Assembly: GCF_019049325.1 (NCBI RefSeq)
Contig: NZ_JAGMUO010000101.1
Span: 219,819-283,818, forward strand
Length of the DNA: 64,000 bases
DNA from: Streptomyces sp. AC512_CC834
GTDB taxonomy: Bacteria; Actinomycetota; Actinomycetes; Streptomycetales; Streptomycetaceae
Reading direction: 5' to 3'
Shown: positions 8,350 through 16,711 of the stretch, piece by piece
Layout: every line of letters begins with the position of its first letter
Position numbering within the stretch: position 1 is the stretch's first letter
Position numbers and translations under genes: made by a program
The notes under the pieces: generated by a model
The model's database searches: none
Seen by the model: the letters and a program-made list of their open reading frames with translations, nothing else
Told to the model about the DNA's origin: nothing

Positions 8350-10617
8350 ATGGGGGCCATTCCGACGCAGCGGGAGTCCGTCTCCCGCGCCGGCGCGGCG
8401 CCCGCGCACGCCGCCGCTGAGGCATCCGCCGAATCCGTCCAATCCGCCCAATCCCTCCAATCCGTTCAGGAGTGTCCGTCGGCACGCGTGACCCTGCTCG
8501 GCAGCTCCCTGGCGCCCGGCGCCGCCCGCGAGATGGTGCGGGCCGCGCTCGCCGACTGGTCGGCGCTCGGGCTGCCCGGTACGGAACTGCTGACCGAGCA
8601 TCTCGTCTCCGACGCCCTGGTCGTCGTCAGTGAGCTGGTCACCAACGCCGTGGTGCACGCCGGTACCGACGTCGAGGTGACCTGCCGGCTGGAGGAGACC
8701 GGCACCCTCGTCGTCGAGGCCACGGACCACCACCCGTCCCGCGCACCGATCGGCGGCGGCGACGAGACACCGCACGACCTCCCCGAGTACGGGCGCGGCC
8801 TGCGACTTGTCGCCGCGCTCGCGGAGGCCTGGGGCATCACGTACCGCCCGGGAGTCAAAACGGTGTGGGCACGGTTGCCGGCTGCGGGTACGGAGAGCGC
8901 CGACGGTGCCGGGGCGGGGGAGGCCGTCGGGGTCGCGGAGATCAGCGGGGCTGCTGGGGGCGCCGAGCGGATTGAGGCGTACGGCGCGTGGCGTCGCGGG
9001 GCGCGGCGCACCGACACACCGGTCGACCGTTCGTCGGTGGAGGAGCCCGCGCAGTCCCGGCAGCCCGGGCTCCTCAACGTGTTGGACGGCCCCGACGGCA
9101 TGCCCGGCACCGGCACCGGAATCGGCACAGACACAGGCACAGACACAGGCACCGTCCTGCGTGGCGTCCGCGACCGGGAGTGGCTGGGCCGCGGTGCCCT
9201 GTCGTTCCTCGCGGAGGCCTCGGACCTCCTGGCCGGGCAGCTCGACGAGGACCTGGTCGCCTCCCTCACCGGGCAACTGATCGTGCCCCGCCTCGCCGAC
9301 TGGTGCGGCGTGTGGCTGGAGGACGAGTCCCTGGGCCGGGGTGCATGGAGCGACGGCCCCGGCGCGGCCGTGGGCGCACGGCTGGCCCGCGTGTGGCACA
9401 CCGGTGAGGGGCACCTCGACGAGCTGCGCGCGGCCCTGGAGAAGGAACCGCCCCGCCCGCGCGACCCCTGGCGATCCGGTCCCGTCGGCCACCCCTGGCC
9501 CGGCGACGCGCTCGGCCCGGACGGCAGGCACGGCACCGCGCTCGCCTACCGCCTGGTCGCCGGCGGCAGACCCCTGGGCACCCTGGTCATCGGCCGAGCC
9601 GACACCTCGGGCTCCTCGGGCTCGCCGGGCTCCCCGGACACCCCCGGCTCCTCGGGCTCCCCGGACACCTCCGGCTACCTGGACGCATCCGACCCCCCGG
9701 ACACCGCCGACACCGCCGACGCCCCCGGCCGCTCCGGCTTTCCCGACGAGATCACTGGCCTGGTCGAGGATCTCAGCCGCCGGGTGGCGCTCGCGATCGG
9801 CGCCGCCCGCCAGTACGCCCGGCAGGCCACCATCAGCGCCGTCCTCCAGCGCGGCCTGCTGCCCGGCGCCGTCGCCGAGATCCCCGGCGTACGCAGCGCC
9901 CTCGTCTACGAACCGTGCGACAAGGGCGGCCCCAGCGGCGACTTCTACGACCTCTTCCCGGCCGGCGAGGGCCGCTGGTGCTTCGCCGTCGGCGACGTCC
10001 AGGGCAAGGGCCCCGAGGCCGCCGTCGTCATCGGGCTCGCCCGGCCCTGGCTGCGGCTGCTGGCCCGCGAGGAGTACGACGTCCCGGACGTCCTGGACCG
10101 CCTCAACCAGCTCCTCCTCGACGATGCCACCGAGGCCGCCGACGCCGCCGCGCGCGCCCTCGTCGCCGTCGGCGGCCCACCGGTTGCCCCGGGCGACGGA
10201 CCGCAGACCCGCTTCCTGTCCCTGCTCTACGGCGAACTGGTCCCCTTCGACGGCGGCGTCCGCTGCACCCTCGCGTCCGCCGGACACCCGCTGCCGCTGC
10301 TCCTCGGGCCCGACGGCACGGTATCCGCCGTCGCGTGCCCGCAGACCCTGCTCGGCGTCGTCGAGGACGCGACGTACACCAGCGAGACCTTCGAGCTGCG
10401 CTCCGGCGACACCCTGCTGTGCGTCACGGACGGGATCACCGAGCGGCGCAGCGGCTCCCGTCAGTTCGACGACGGCGACGGGCTCGCCGCGGCTCTGGCC
10501 GGGTGCGCGGGCATGGACGCCGAGCTGGTCGCCGAGCGCATCAGGAGGCTGGTGCACGAGTTCGGGCCCAGGCCCCCGGAGGACGACCTGGCCCTGCTGG
10601 TGCTCCAGGCGCAGTGA
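8350..10617 (+). CDS. ATPase-domain plus SpoIIE/PP2C phosphatase signalling protein
   Basis: A 755-residue regulator combining two opposing activities of partner-switching pathways. Residues about 46-176 are an RsbW-like HATPase domain (SELVTNAVVHA N-box, GRGLRLVAAL G-box). A GAF-like middle region follows at about 275-480, and residues about 490-755 form a SpoIIE-type PP2C phosphatase (GDFYDLF, FAVGDVQGKG, CVTDGITERR). Such proteins usually control anti-anti-sigma factors. The start is ATG 8350, with GGGGAG six bases upstream; a TTG at 8308 would add 14 residues. Two low-complexity linkers rich in Gly, Ser, Thr, Pro and Asp, at about 9108-9150 and 9600-9735, separate the domains. No sigma factor or antagonist gene is adjacent. 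Confidence 0.88.
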   Translation: MGAIPTQRESVSRAGAAPAHAAAEASAESVQSAQSLQSVQECPSARVTLLGSSLAPGAAREMVRAALADWSALGLPGTELLTEHLVSDALVVVSELVTNAVVHAGTDVEVTCRLEETGTLVVEATDHHPSRAPIGGGDETPHDLPEYGRGLRLVAALAEAWGITYRPGVKTVWARLPAAGTESADGAGAGEAVGVAEISGAAGGAERIEAYGAWRRGARRTDTPVDRSSVEEPAQSRQPGLLNVLDGPDGMPGTGTGIGTDTGTDTGTVLRGVRDREWLGRGALSFLAEASDLLAGQLDEDLVASLTGQLIVPRLADWCGVWLEDESLGRGAWSDGPGAAVGARLARVWHTGEGHLDELRAALEKEPPRPRDPWRSGPVGHPWPGDALGPDGRHGTALAYRLVAGGRPLGTLVIGRADTSGSSGSPGSPDTPGSSGSPDTSGYLDASDPPDTADTADAPGRSGFPDEITGLVEDLSRRVALAIGAARQYARQATISAVLQRGLLPGAVAEIPGVRSALVYEPCDKGGPSGDFYDLFPAGEGRWCFAVGDVQGKGPEAAVVIGLARPWLRLLAREEYDVPDVLDRLNQLLLDDATEAADAAARALVAVGGPPVAPGDGPQTRFLSLLYGELVPFDGGVRCTLASAGHPLPLLLGPDGTVSAVACPQTLLGVVEDATYTSETFELRSGDTLLCVTDGITERRSGSRQFDDGDGLAAALAGCAGMDAELVAERIRRLVHEFGPRPPEDDLALLVLQAQ

Positions 10618-10679
10618 GCGGGCGGGCAGGGGATCCGGCCGGGCAGGGGGATCCGGCCGGGTGCGGGACAATGGAACGC

Positions 10680-11912
10680 ATGCCCTCCGCACTTCCCGAC
10701 GGCGAACCCGTCCCCGCCGACGGCGCGCTGCCCGCGCCCGCGCTCGCCGGGGCCGCCGACCGTCCCCTCGGCTTCTACCTGCACGTGCCGTACTGCGCGA
10801 CCCGCTGCGGCTACTGCGACTTCAACACCTACACCGCGACCGAGCTGCGCGGCACCGGCGGCGTCCTCGCCTCCCGCGACAACTACGCCGATACGCTCGT
10901 CGACGAGGTCCGCCTGGCCCGCAAGGTCCTCGGCGACGACCCCCGCGAGGTCCGCACGGTGTTCGTCGGCGGTGGTACGCCCACCCTGCTGGCCGCCGGG
11001 GACCTGGTACGGATGCTGCGCGCGGTCCGCGACGAGTTCGGCCTGGCGCCGGACGCGGAGATCACGACGGAGGCCAACCCCGAGTCGGTCGACCCGTCGT
11101 ACCTCGCCACCCTCCGCGCGGGCGGCTTCAACCGGATCTCCTTCGGCATGCAGAGCGCGCGCCAGCACGTCCTGAAGGTCCTGGACCGCACCCACACCCC
11201 GGGCCGCCCGGAGGCCTGCGTCGCCGAGGCCCGCGCGGCCGGCTTCGACCACGTCAACCTGGATCTGATCTACGGCACCCCCGGCGAGTCCGACGACGAC
11301 TGGCGGGCCTCACTGGACGCCGCGCTCGGCGCCGGACCCGACCACGTCTCGGCGTACGCCCTGATCGTCGAGGAGGGCACCCAGCTCGCCCGGCGCATCC
11401 GGCGCGGCGAGGTCCCCATGACCGACGACGACGTGCACGCCGACCGGTACCTGATCGCCGAGGACACCCTGTCCGCGGCGGGCTTCGACTGGTACGAGGT
11501 GTCGAACTGGGCCACCTCCGACGCCGGACGCTGCCTGCACAACGAGCTGTACTGGCGGGGCGCCGACTGGTGGGGCGCGGGACCGGGCGCGCACTCCCAC
11601 GTGGGCGGCGTGCGCTGGTGGAACGTGAAGCACCCGGGCGCGTACGCGGGGGCGCTGGCGGCGGGCAGGTCCCCGGGCGCCGGGCGCGAGATCCTCACGG
11701 ACGAGGACCGGCGCGTGGAGCGCATCCTGCTGGAGCTGCGGCTGCGGGAGGGCGTCCCGCTGTCGCTCCTGCGGGAGGCGGGGCTCGCGGCGTCGCGCCG
11801 GGCGCTGGGCGAGGGGCTCCTTCAGGAGGGGCCGTACGAGGACGGGCGGGCGGTGCTGACGCTGCGCGGGCGGCTGCTGGCGGACGCGGTGGTGCGGGAC
11901 CTGGTGGACTGA
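10680..11912 (+). CDS. hemW: radical SAM protein HemW
   Basis: A 410-residue radical S-adenosylmethionine protein of the HemN/HemW group. The 4Fe-4S motif YCATRCGYCDF carries Cys 39, 43 and 46, followed by FVGGGTPTLL and the HemW-type SFGMQS segment. HemW is a heme-binding chaperone rather than a true coproporphyrinogen oxidase, and this actinobacterial group lies next to lepA/hrcA as here. The start is ATG 10680, giving MPSALPDG; an in-frame ATG at 10671 is only three codons upstream. It follows the phosphatase gene by about 60 bases. Confidence 0.9.
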   Translation: MPSALPDGEPVPADGALPAPALAGAADRPLGFYLHVPYCATRCGYCDFNTYTATELRGTGGVLASRDNYADTLVDEVRLARKVLGDDPREVRTVFVGGGTPTLLAAGDLVRMLRAVRDEFGLAPDAEITTEANPESVDPSYLATLRAGGFNRISFGMQSARQHVLKVLDRTHTPGRPEACVAEARAAGFDHVNLDLIYGTPGESDDDWRASLDAALGAGPDHVSAYALIVEEGTQLARRIRRGEVPMTDDDVHADRYLIAEDTLSAAGFDWYEVSNWATSDAGRCLHNELYWRGADWWGAGPGAHSHVGGVRWWNVKHPGAYAGALAAGRSPGAGREILTDEDRRVERILLELRLREGVPLSLLREAGLAASRRALGEGLLQEGPYEDGRAVLTLRGRLLADAVVRDLVD

Positions 11913-11994
11913 TCACTCGGGGGAGTGAATCGGCGCGGAACGAGGGATCGGAACGTAGTCTGATTCGTAGGCTGCCGCCAAAAGGACGCGGCGG

Positions 11995-12591
11995 ATGTGG
12001 AGGGCCACGGAGATGACGGCTGTGGACGAACGTGGAGTCGCGGAGTTCTTCGCGGGGTTCGAGCCACCCGAGGGGCTTAAGGTCGAGCTGCTTCGGGGGG
12101 AAATCGTGATGATGGCCAGCCCTGATCTGGTGCACAACCGGATCGTCACTTCTCTGATGGACCAGATTTCGAACAGGCGCTGGGAGCGGCTCCAGACTCA
12201 GGATGTCGATGTCGTCGACGAGGCCAGTGAGCCTGTGCCCGATCTGGTGGTGTTGGAGGTTGGTGTCGGTCCGGACTCTGGGCGTCTCCTGCCGTCCCAG
12301 ATGATCACGCTGGTCGTGGAAGTGGTCTCGAAGACCAGTGTCATCCGGGACTACACCGTCAAGCGCTCGATCTACGCAGCGGGCAAAATCCCGGCCTACC
12401 TCGTGGTCGATCCGATCATGGCGCACTGCGTGCTGTTCACGTTGCCCGCCGGAGACGGAGACGACGCGGACTACCAGGCGCAGCTAACGGCGAAGTTCGG
12501 CGATCCGCTGCCGCTGGAGATGCTCGGGCTCGAACTCGACACCAGCGACTTCGGCACCTTCACCGGCGTCAGGCCCCACCGCTACCCGTGA
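11995..12591 (+). CDS. Uma2 family endonuclease-like protein (DUF820)
   Basis: A 198-residue protein of the Uma2/DUF820 family, which has a PD-(D/E)XK restriction-endonuclease-like fold. Family features are the early ELLRGEIVMM, the VPDLVVLE stretch carrying the Asp of the putative active site, and VVEVVSKTSVIRDYTVKRSIYAAGKIPAYLVVD with its Glu and Lys. Function in cells is not established; Streptomyces carry many copies. The start is ATG 11995, with AGGA eight bases upstream; ATG 12013 is possible. The 3' end overlaps the convergent DUF3097 gene by 23 bases. A second Uma2 gene lies at 33574. Confidence 0.85.
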   Translation: MWRATEMTAVDERGVAEFFAGFEPPEGLKVELLRGEIVMMASPDLVHNRIVTSLMDQISNRRWERLQTQDVDVVDEASEPVPDLVVLEVGVGPDSGRLLPSQMITLVVEVVSKTSVIRDYTVKRSIYAAGKIPAYLVVDPIMAHCVLFTLPAGDGDDADYQAQLTAKFGDPLPLEMLGLELDTSDFGTFTGVRPHRYP

Positions 12592-13393
12592 CGAAGTCGA
12601 TCAGCTCCTCCACCCGCCCCAGCAGCTCCGGCTCCAGGTCCTTGTAAGACCCCACCCGCGCCAGAATCGCCTGCCACACCGCCCCCGTGTTCTCGGACGG
12701 CCACCCCACCGCCCGGCACACCCCGGTCTTCCAGTCCTGGCCGCGCGGCACCCGGGGCCAGGCGTCGATCCCGACCGCCGACGGCTTCACGGCCTCCCAG
12801 ATGTCGATGTAGGGGTGGCCCACGACCAGCGCGTGCTCGCTCGTCACCGCCTCCGCGATGCGCCACTCCTTCGAACCCGGCACCAGGTGGTCCACCAGGA
12901 CGCCCAGCCGTGCGTCCGGGCCCGGGGCGAAGTCGGCGACGATCGACGGCAGGTCGTCCACACCGCCCAGGTACTCCACGACGACGCCCTCGATGCGCAG
13001 GTCGTCGCCCCACACCTTCTCGACCAGCTCGGCGTCGTGCCGCCCTTCGACGTAGATGCGCCCGGCGCGCGCCACCCGTGCGCGTGCGCCGGGTACGGCG
13101 ACCGAACCGGACGCCGTACGGGAGGGGGCGGACCGCGCCGGACCGGAGGAGGACGGCCGTACCAGCGTCACCACGCGCCCCTCCAGCAGGAAGCCGCGCG
13201 GCTCCATCGGGAACACCCGGTGCTTGCCGAAGCGGTCCTCCAGGGTCACCGTGCCCGCCTCGCAGCCGATCACCGCGCCGCAGAAGCCGGTGCCGGGCTC
13301 CTCGACCACCAGGCCCGGGTCGGCCGGGACCTCGGGTACCGACTGCTGCGACTTCTTCCACGGAGGGGTCAGGTCGGCGGAGTACTGGCGCAT
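12569..13393 (-). CDS. DUF3097 family protein
   Basis: A 274-residue protein beginning MRQYSADLTPPWKK, the standard start of actinobacterial DUF3097. It has an N-terminal beta domain (TVTLEDRFGKHRVFPMEPRGFLLEG). Residues about 108-172 resemble a Toprim-like nucleotidyl fold, with VEGRHDAELV (Glu 116, Asp 120) and LGVLVDHLV (Asp 168). Toprim proteins act on nucleic-acid phosphates, but that is only an inference; no reaction is known. The next minus-strand gene upstream is the metallo-hydrolase. Confidence 0.85.
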   Translation of the reverse strand: MRQYSADLTPPWKKSQQSVPEVPADPGLVVEEPGTGFCGAVIGCEAGTVTLEDRFGKHRVFPMEPRGFLLEGRVVTLVRPSSSGPARSAPSRTASGSVAVPGARARVARAGRIYVEGRHDAELVEKVWGDDLRIEGVVVEYLGGVDDLPSIVADFAPGPDARLGVLVDHLVPGSKEWRIAEAVTSEHALVVGHPYIDIWEAVKPSAVGIDAWPRVPRGQDWKTGVCRAVGWPSENTGAVWQAILARVGSYKDLEPELLGRVEELIDFVTGSGGA

Positions 13394-13427
13394 TCTGACG
13401 ACGATACGAGGAACACGCGCCCGGTGA

Positions 13428-14252
13428 TCAGCGCGACACGCCGAACCGGGCGGCCAGCGCGTCCCGTTGGGCCCGGACGAACGCCGCGTCCACCACCGCT
13501 CCGTGACCGGGCACGTACAGCGCGTCGTCCCCGCCCAGTTCGAGCAGCCGGTCCAGGGCGGCGGGCCAGCGCGACGGTACGGCGTCGGGTCCCGCCTGCG
13601 GCTCACCGGACTCCTCGACCAGGTCGCCGCAGAACACGACACTCGGGGAGCCCGGCACCCGACCCGGGGAGCCCGGCACCCGACCCGGGGAGCCCGGCAC
13701 CCGATCCGGGCAGCCCGGCACCCGATCCGGGCAGCCCGGCCCCCGCACCAGCACCGCGAGGTCGTGCCCGGTGTGCCCGGGGCCCACGTCGGCGAGCCGG
13801 ACCCGCAGGCCGCCGCCCAGGTCGAGCGCGCACTCGCCGCGCACCTCGTGGCGGACGCGGACGAGCGCGTCGGCCGCCTCCTCCGCCGCCCGCGCGTCCA
13901 GCCCCTCCGTCACCGCGTCCGAGCACAGCGCCTCCCGCCCGTGTCCGCCCGGCGCGAACAGCGCGCCCGTGCCCACCGCGCCGTACACGCGGGCGCCCGC
14001 GAACGCCGCCGCCCCGAAGACGTGGTCGAAATGCGGGTGGGTCAGCGCGAGATGTGTCACACGGCGACCGGCGAGCTTCTGCGCCCCCGCGCGCAACCGG
14101 GCGCCCTCGCCGAGACTCGACCCCGCGTCGACCATCAGCGCCGCGTCCTCACCGACGACCAGCCCGGCCGTGCAGTCCCACCCCGGCAGCCGGCACCGCC
14201 CCACCCCGGCGGCCAACCGCTCCCATCCCAGGTCTTCCCAAGTCACCGTCAC
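13428..14252 (-). CDS. MBL-fold metallo-hydrolase
   Basis: A 274-residue metallo-beta-lactamase-fold protein with the zinc motif LTHPHFDHVFG (His 72, His 74, Asp 76, His 77) and later GPGHTGHD and YVPGHGAVVD histidines, so a dinuclear metal site is intact. The group includes glyoxalase II-like hydrolases; the substrate is unknown. The start is GTG 14252 (VTVTWEDLG). The gene contains an in-frame array of five 21-bp repeats (13645-13749) adding about 35 residues of Pro-Gly-rich sequence between strands of the core fold. It is divergent from hrcA. Confidence 0.82.
   Translation of the reverse strand: MTVTWEDLGWERLAAGVGRCRLPGWDCTAGLVVGEDAALMVDAGSSLGEGARLRAGAQKLAGRRVTHLALTHPHFDHVFGAAAFAGARVYGAVGTGALFAPGGHGREALCSDAVTEGLDARAAEEAADALVRVRHEVRGECALDLGGGLRVRLADVGPGHTGHDLAVLVRGPGCPDRVPGCPDRVPGSPGRVPGSPGRVPGSPSVVFCGDLVEESGEPQAGPDAVPSRWPAALDRLLELGGDDALYVPGHGAVVDAAFVRAQRDALAARFGVSR
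13645..13749. repeat. five tandem 21-bp repeats inside the MBL hydrolase gene
   Basis: Units start at 13645, 13666, 13687, 13708 and 13729. The first two are identical, the third and fourth differ by one or two bases, and the fifth is the most diverged. Because 21 is a multiple of three, the array encodes repeated seven-residue blocks of the PGSPGRV/PGCPDRV type and keeps the frame open. Confidence 0.95.
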
Positions 14253-14327
14253 GACGACGACGCTAACGGCATCGCCACGCCCTTGCCGGGGGCGTACCCC
14301 ACGGCCGTACACTGGGCCGGGGAAGTC

Positions 14328-14352
14328 TGGCACTCGCGAGCCGTGAGTGCCA
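14328..14352. promoter_or_regulatory. CIRCE operator of hrcA-dnaJ
   Basis: TGGCACTC and its perfect complement GAGTGCCA flank nine bases, matching the CIRCE layout (TTAGCACTC-N9-GAGTGCTAA) bound by HrcA. It lies about 85 bases before the hrcA start, so HrcA should repress its own operon and lose grip on heat shock. Confidence 0.93.
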
Positions 14353-14436
14353 AGGCGGCCAGGCAGTGGCGGACAGGTAAGTGGCAATAGCAGACGGCCG
14401 GTAAACGGGCGGACGACATGCTGGAGGTGCGCGCGA

Positions 14437-15453
14437 ATGCTCAGTGAACGCAGGCTCCAGGTGCTGCGCGCCATCGTCCAGGACTATGTCGGCACCGAGG
14501 AGCCCGTCGGCTCCAAGGCGCTCACCGAGCGGCACAGCCTCGGCGTCTCGCCGGCCACCGTGCGCAATGACATGGCGGCCCTGGAGGACGAGGGGTTCAT
14601 CGCCCAGCCGCACACCAGCGCCGGGCGCATCCCGACCGACAAGGGCTACCGGCTCTTCGTCGACAAGCTGGCCGGCGTCAAGCCGATGACCGCGCCCGAG
14701 CGGCGTGCCATCCAGAACTTCCTGGAGGGCGCCGTCGACCTCGACGACGTGGTGGCCCGCACGGTGCGGCTGCTCGCGCAGCTCACCCGGCAGGTCGCCG
14801 TCGTGCAGTATCCGTCGCTGACCCGCTCGACGGTGCGGCACGTGGAGCTGCTCTCGCTGGCGCCCGCGCGCCTCATGCTCGTGCTGATCACGGACACCGG
14901 CCGGGTCGAGCAGCGGATGGTCGACTGCCCGGCGCCGTTCGGCGAGGCGTCCGTCGCCGACCTGCGGGCGCGGCTCAACAGCCGGGTCGCGGGACGCCGT
15001 TTCTCGGATGTGCCGTCTTTGGTGGAAGATCTGGCGGAGCCCTTCGAGGCCGAGGATCGCGGTACGGTCTCCACCGTGCTCTCCACTCTCCTGGAGACAC
15101 TGGTCGAGGAGAACGAGGAGCGGTTGATGATCGGCGGCACCGCCAATCTGACCCGCTTCGGGCACGACTTCCCCTTGGTGATCCGACCCGTCCTCGAGGC
15201 GCTGGAGGAGCAGGTCGTGCTCCTCAAGCTGCTCGGCGAGGCGAAGGATCCGGGCGTGACCGTCCGAATCGGTCATGAGAACGCCCACGAGGGACTCAAC
15301 TCAACGTCCGTCGTGTCGGTCGGCTACGGTTCGGGCGGCGAGGCGGTTGCCAAGCTCGGCGTGGTCGGACCGACCCGCATGGATTACCCGGGAACGATGG
15401 GAGCGGTACGCGCAGTGGCACGGTACGTCGGACAGATCCTGGCGGAGTCGTAG
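14437..15453 (+). CDS. hrcA: heat-inducible transcription repressor HrcA
   Basis: A 338-residue repressor with an N-terminal winged helix (MLSERRLQVLRAIVQDYV, VSPATVRNDMAALEDEGFI, PHTSAGRIPTDKGYR) followed by the GAF-like dimerisation domain and the conserved C-terminal MDYPGTMGAVRAVARYVG. It represses chaperone genes through CIRCE, which is present upstream at 14328-14352. The start is ATG 14437, with GGAGG nine bases before. The stop codon abuts the dnaJ start, so the two genes are cotranscribed. Confidence 0.97.
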   Translation: MLSERRLQVLRAIVQDYVGTEEPVGSKALTERHSLGVSPATVRNDMAALEDEGFIAQPHTSAGRIPTDKGYRLFVDKLAGVKPMTAPERRAIQNFLEGAVDLDDVVARTVRLLAQLTRQVAVVQYPSLTRSTVRHVELLSLAPARLMLVLITDTGRVEQRMVDCPAPFGEASVADLRARLNSRVAGRRFSDVPSLVEDLAEPFEAEDRGTVSTVLSTLLETLVEENEERLMIGGTANLTRFGHDFPLVIRPVLEALEEQVVLLKLLGEAKDPGVTVRIGHENAHEGLNSTSVVSVGYGSGGEAVAKLGVVGPTRMDYPGTMGAVRAVARYVGQILAES

Positions 15454-16590
15454 GTGGCCACGGACTATTACGCCGTACTCGGCGTACGCCGCGACGCATC
15501 CCAGGACGAGATCAAGAAGGCGTTCCGGAGGCTCGCCCGCGAGCTGCACCCGGACGTCAACCCCGATCCGAAGACCCAGGAGCGGTTCAAGGAGATCAAC
15601 GCCGCCTACGAGGTGCTGTCGGACCCGCAGAAGAAGCAGGTCTACGACCTCGGGGGCGACCCCCTCTCGCAGGCCGGCGGAGGCGGTGCGGGCGGCTTCG
15701 GCGCGGGTGGCTTCGGGAACTTCTCGGACATCATGGACGCGTTCTTCGGTACGGCGTCGCAGCGCGGGCCGCGCTCGCGCACCCGCCGGGGCCAGGACGC
15801 GATGATCCGCATCGAGGTCGAGCTGGACGAGGCCGCGTTCGGTACGACCAAGGACATCCAGGTCGACACCGCGGTCGTCTGCAACACCTGCAACGGTGAG
15901 GGCGCGGCGCCCGGCACGTCGGCCCAGACATGCGACATGTGCCGCGGCCGCGGTGAGGTCTCGCAGGTCACCCGGTCCTTCCTGGGCCAGGTCATGACCT
16001 CGCGTCCCTGCCCCCAGTGCCAGGGTTTCGGCACCGTGGTCCCGACCCCGTGCCCCGAGTGCGCGGGCGACGGCAGGGTCCGCTCCCGGCGCACCCTGAC
16101 CGTGAAGATCCCGGCCGGCGTCGACAACGGCACCCGGATCCAGCTCGCGGGCGAGGGCGAGGTCGGCCCCGGCGGCGGCCCCGCCGGCGACCTGTACGTC
16201 GAGATCCACGAGCTGCCCCACTCGACGTTCCAGCGCCGCGGCGACGACCTGCACTGCACGGTCACCATCCCGATGACGGCGGCGGCCCTCGGCACGAAGG
16301 TGCCGCTGGAGACCCTCGACGGCATGGAGGAGGTCGACATCCGTCCGGGCACCCAGTCCGGCCAGTCGATCCCGAAGCACGGCCGGGGCATCACCCACCT
16401 GCGCGGCGGCGGCCGGGGCGACCTCATCGTCCACGTCGAGGTCATGACCCCGAGCAAGCTCGACCCCGAACAGGAACGCCTCCTGCGCGAACTGGCCGTA
16501 CTCCGCGGCGAGGAACGCCCGACGGGACAGTTCCAGCCGGGGCAGCAAGGGTTGTTCTCCCGCCTGAAGGACGCGTTCAACGGGCGCTGA
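15454..16590 (+). CDS. dnaJ: molecular chaperone DnaJ (second DnaJ of Streptomyces)
   Basis: A 378-residue Hsp40 that stimulates DnaK ATPase and delivers unfolded substrates. It has a J domain with HPD at residues 32-34, a short Gly/Phe-rich region, four zinc-binding repeats (CNTCNGEG, CDMCRGRG, CPQCQGFG, CPECAGDG) and a C-terminal substrate domain. The GTG start follows the hrcA stop with no gap. The grouping with hrcA and CIRCE, without dnaK, marks it as DnaJ2 rather than the dnaK-grpE-linked copy. A weak six-base hairpin (16591-16605) follows. Confidence 0.97.
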   Translation: MATDYYAVLGVRRDASQDEIKKAFRRLARELHPDVNPDPKTQERFKEINAAYEVLSDPQKKQVYDLGGDPLSQAGGGGAGGFGAGGFGNFSDIMDAFFGTASQRGPRSRTRRGQDAMIRIEVELDEAAFGTTKDIQVDTAVVCNTCNGEGAAPGTSAQTCDMCRGRGEVSQVTRSFLGQVMTSRPCPQCQGFGTVVPTPCPECAGDGRVRSRRTLTVKIPAGVDNGTRIQLAGEGEVGPGGGPAGDLYVEIHELPHSTFQRRGDDLHCTVTIPMTAAALGTKVPLETLDGMEEVDIRPGTQSGQSIPKHGRGITHLRGGGRGDLIVHVEVMTPSKLDPEQERLLRELAVLRGEERPTGQFQPGQQGLFSRLKDAFNGR

Positions 16591-16711
16591 GCCCGGTGTC
16601 CGGGCGGCTGACGTGGGTCGCCGTCGGGGGCTTCGCGATGCGGATGCTCCTGGCGTATGCCAACGGAAGCCCGGATTCGGACTTGTGCGGAGGACGTGAC
16701 AACATGCCGTC

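Noticed and set aside
8107..10692. 861-codon minus-strand frame opposite the phosphatase gene
   Set aside because: Low-complexity translation and no start context; the plus-strand protein has clear domains.
13645..13749. Tandem repeats considered as a CRISPR array
   Set aside because: Units are contiguous with no spacers and lie in frame within a gene.
16591..16605. Short hairpin after dnaJ as terminator
   Set aside because: Only a six-base stem with three-base loop; too weak to claim in such GC-rich DNA.
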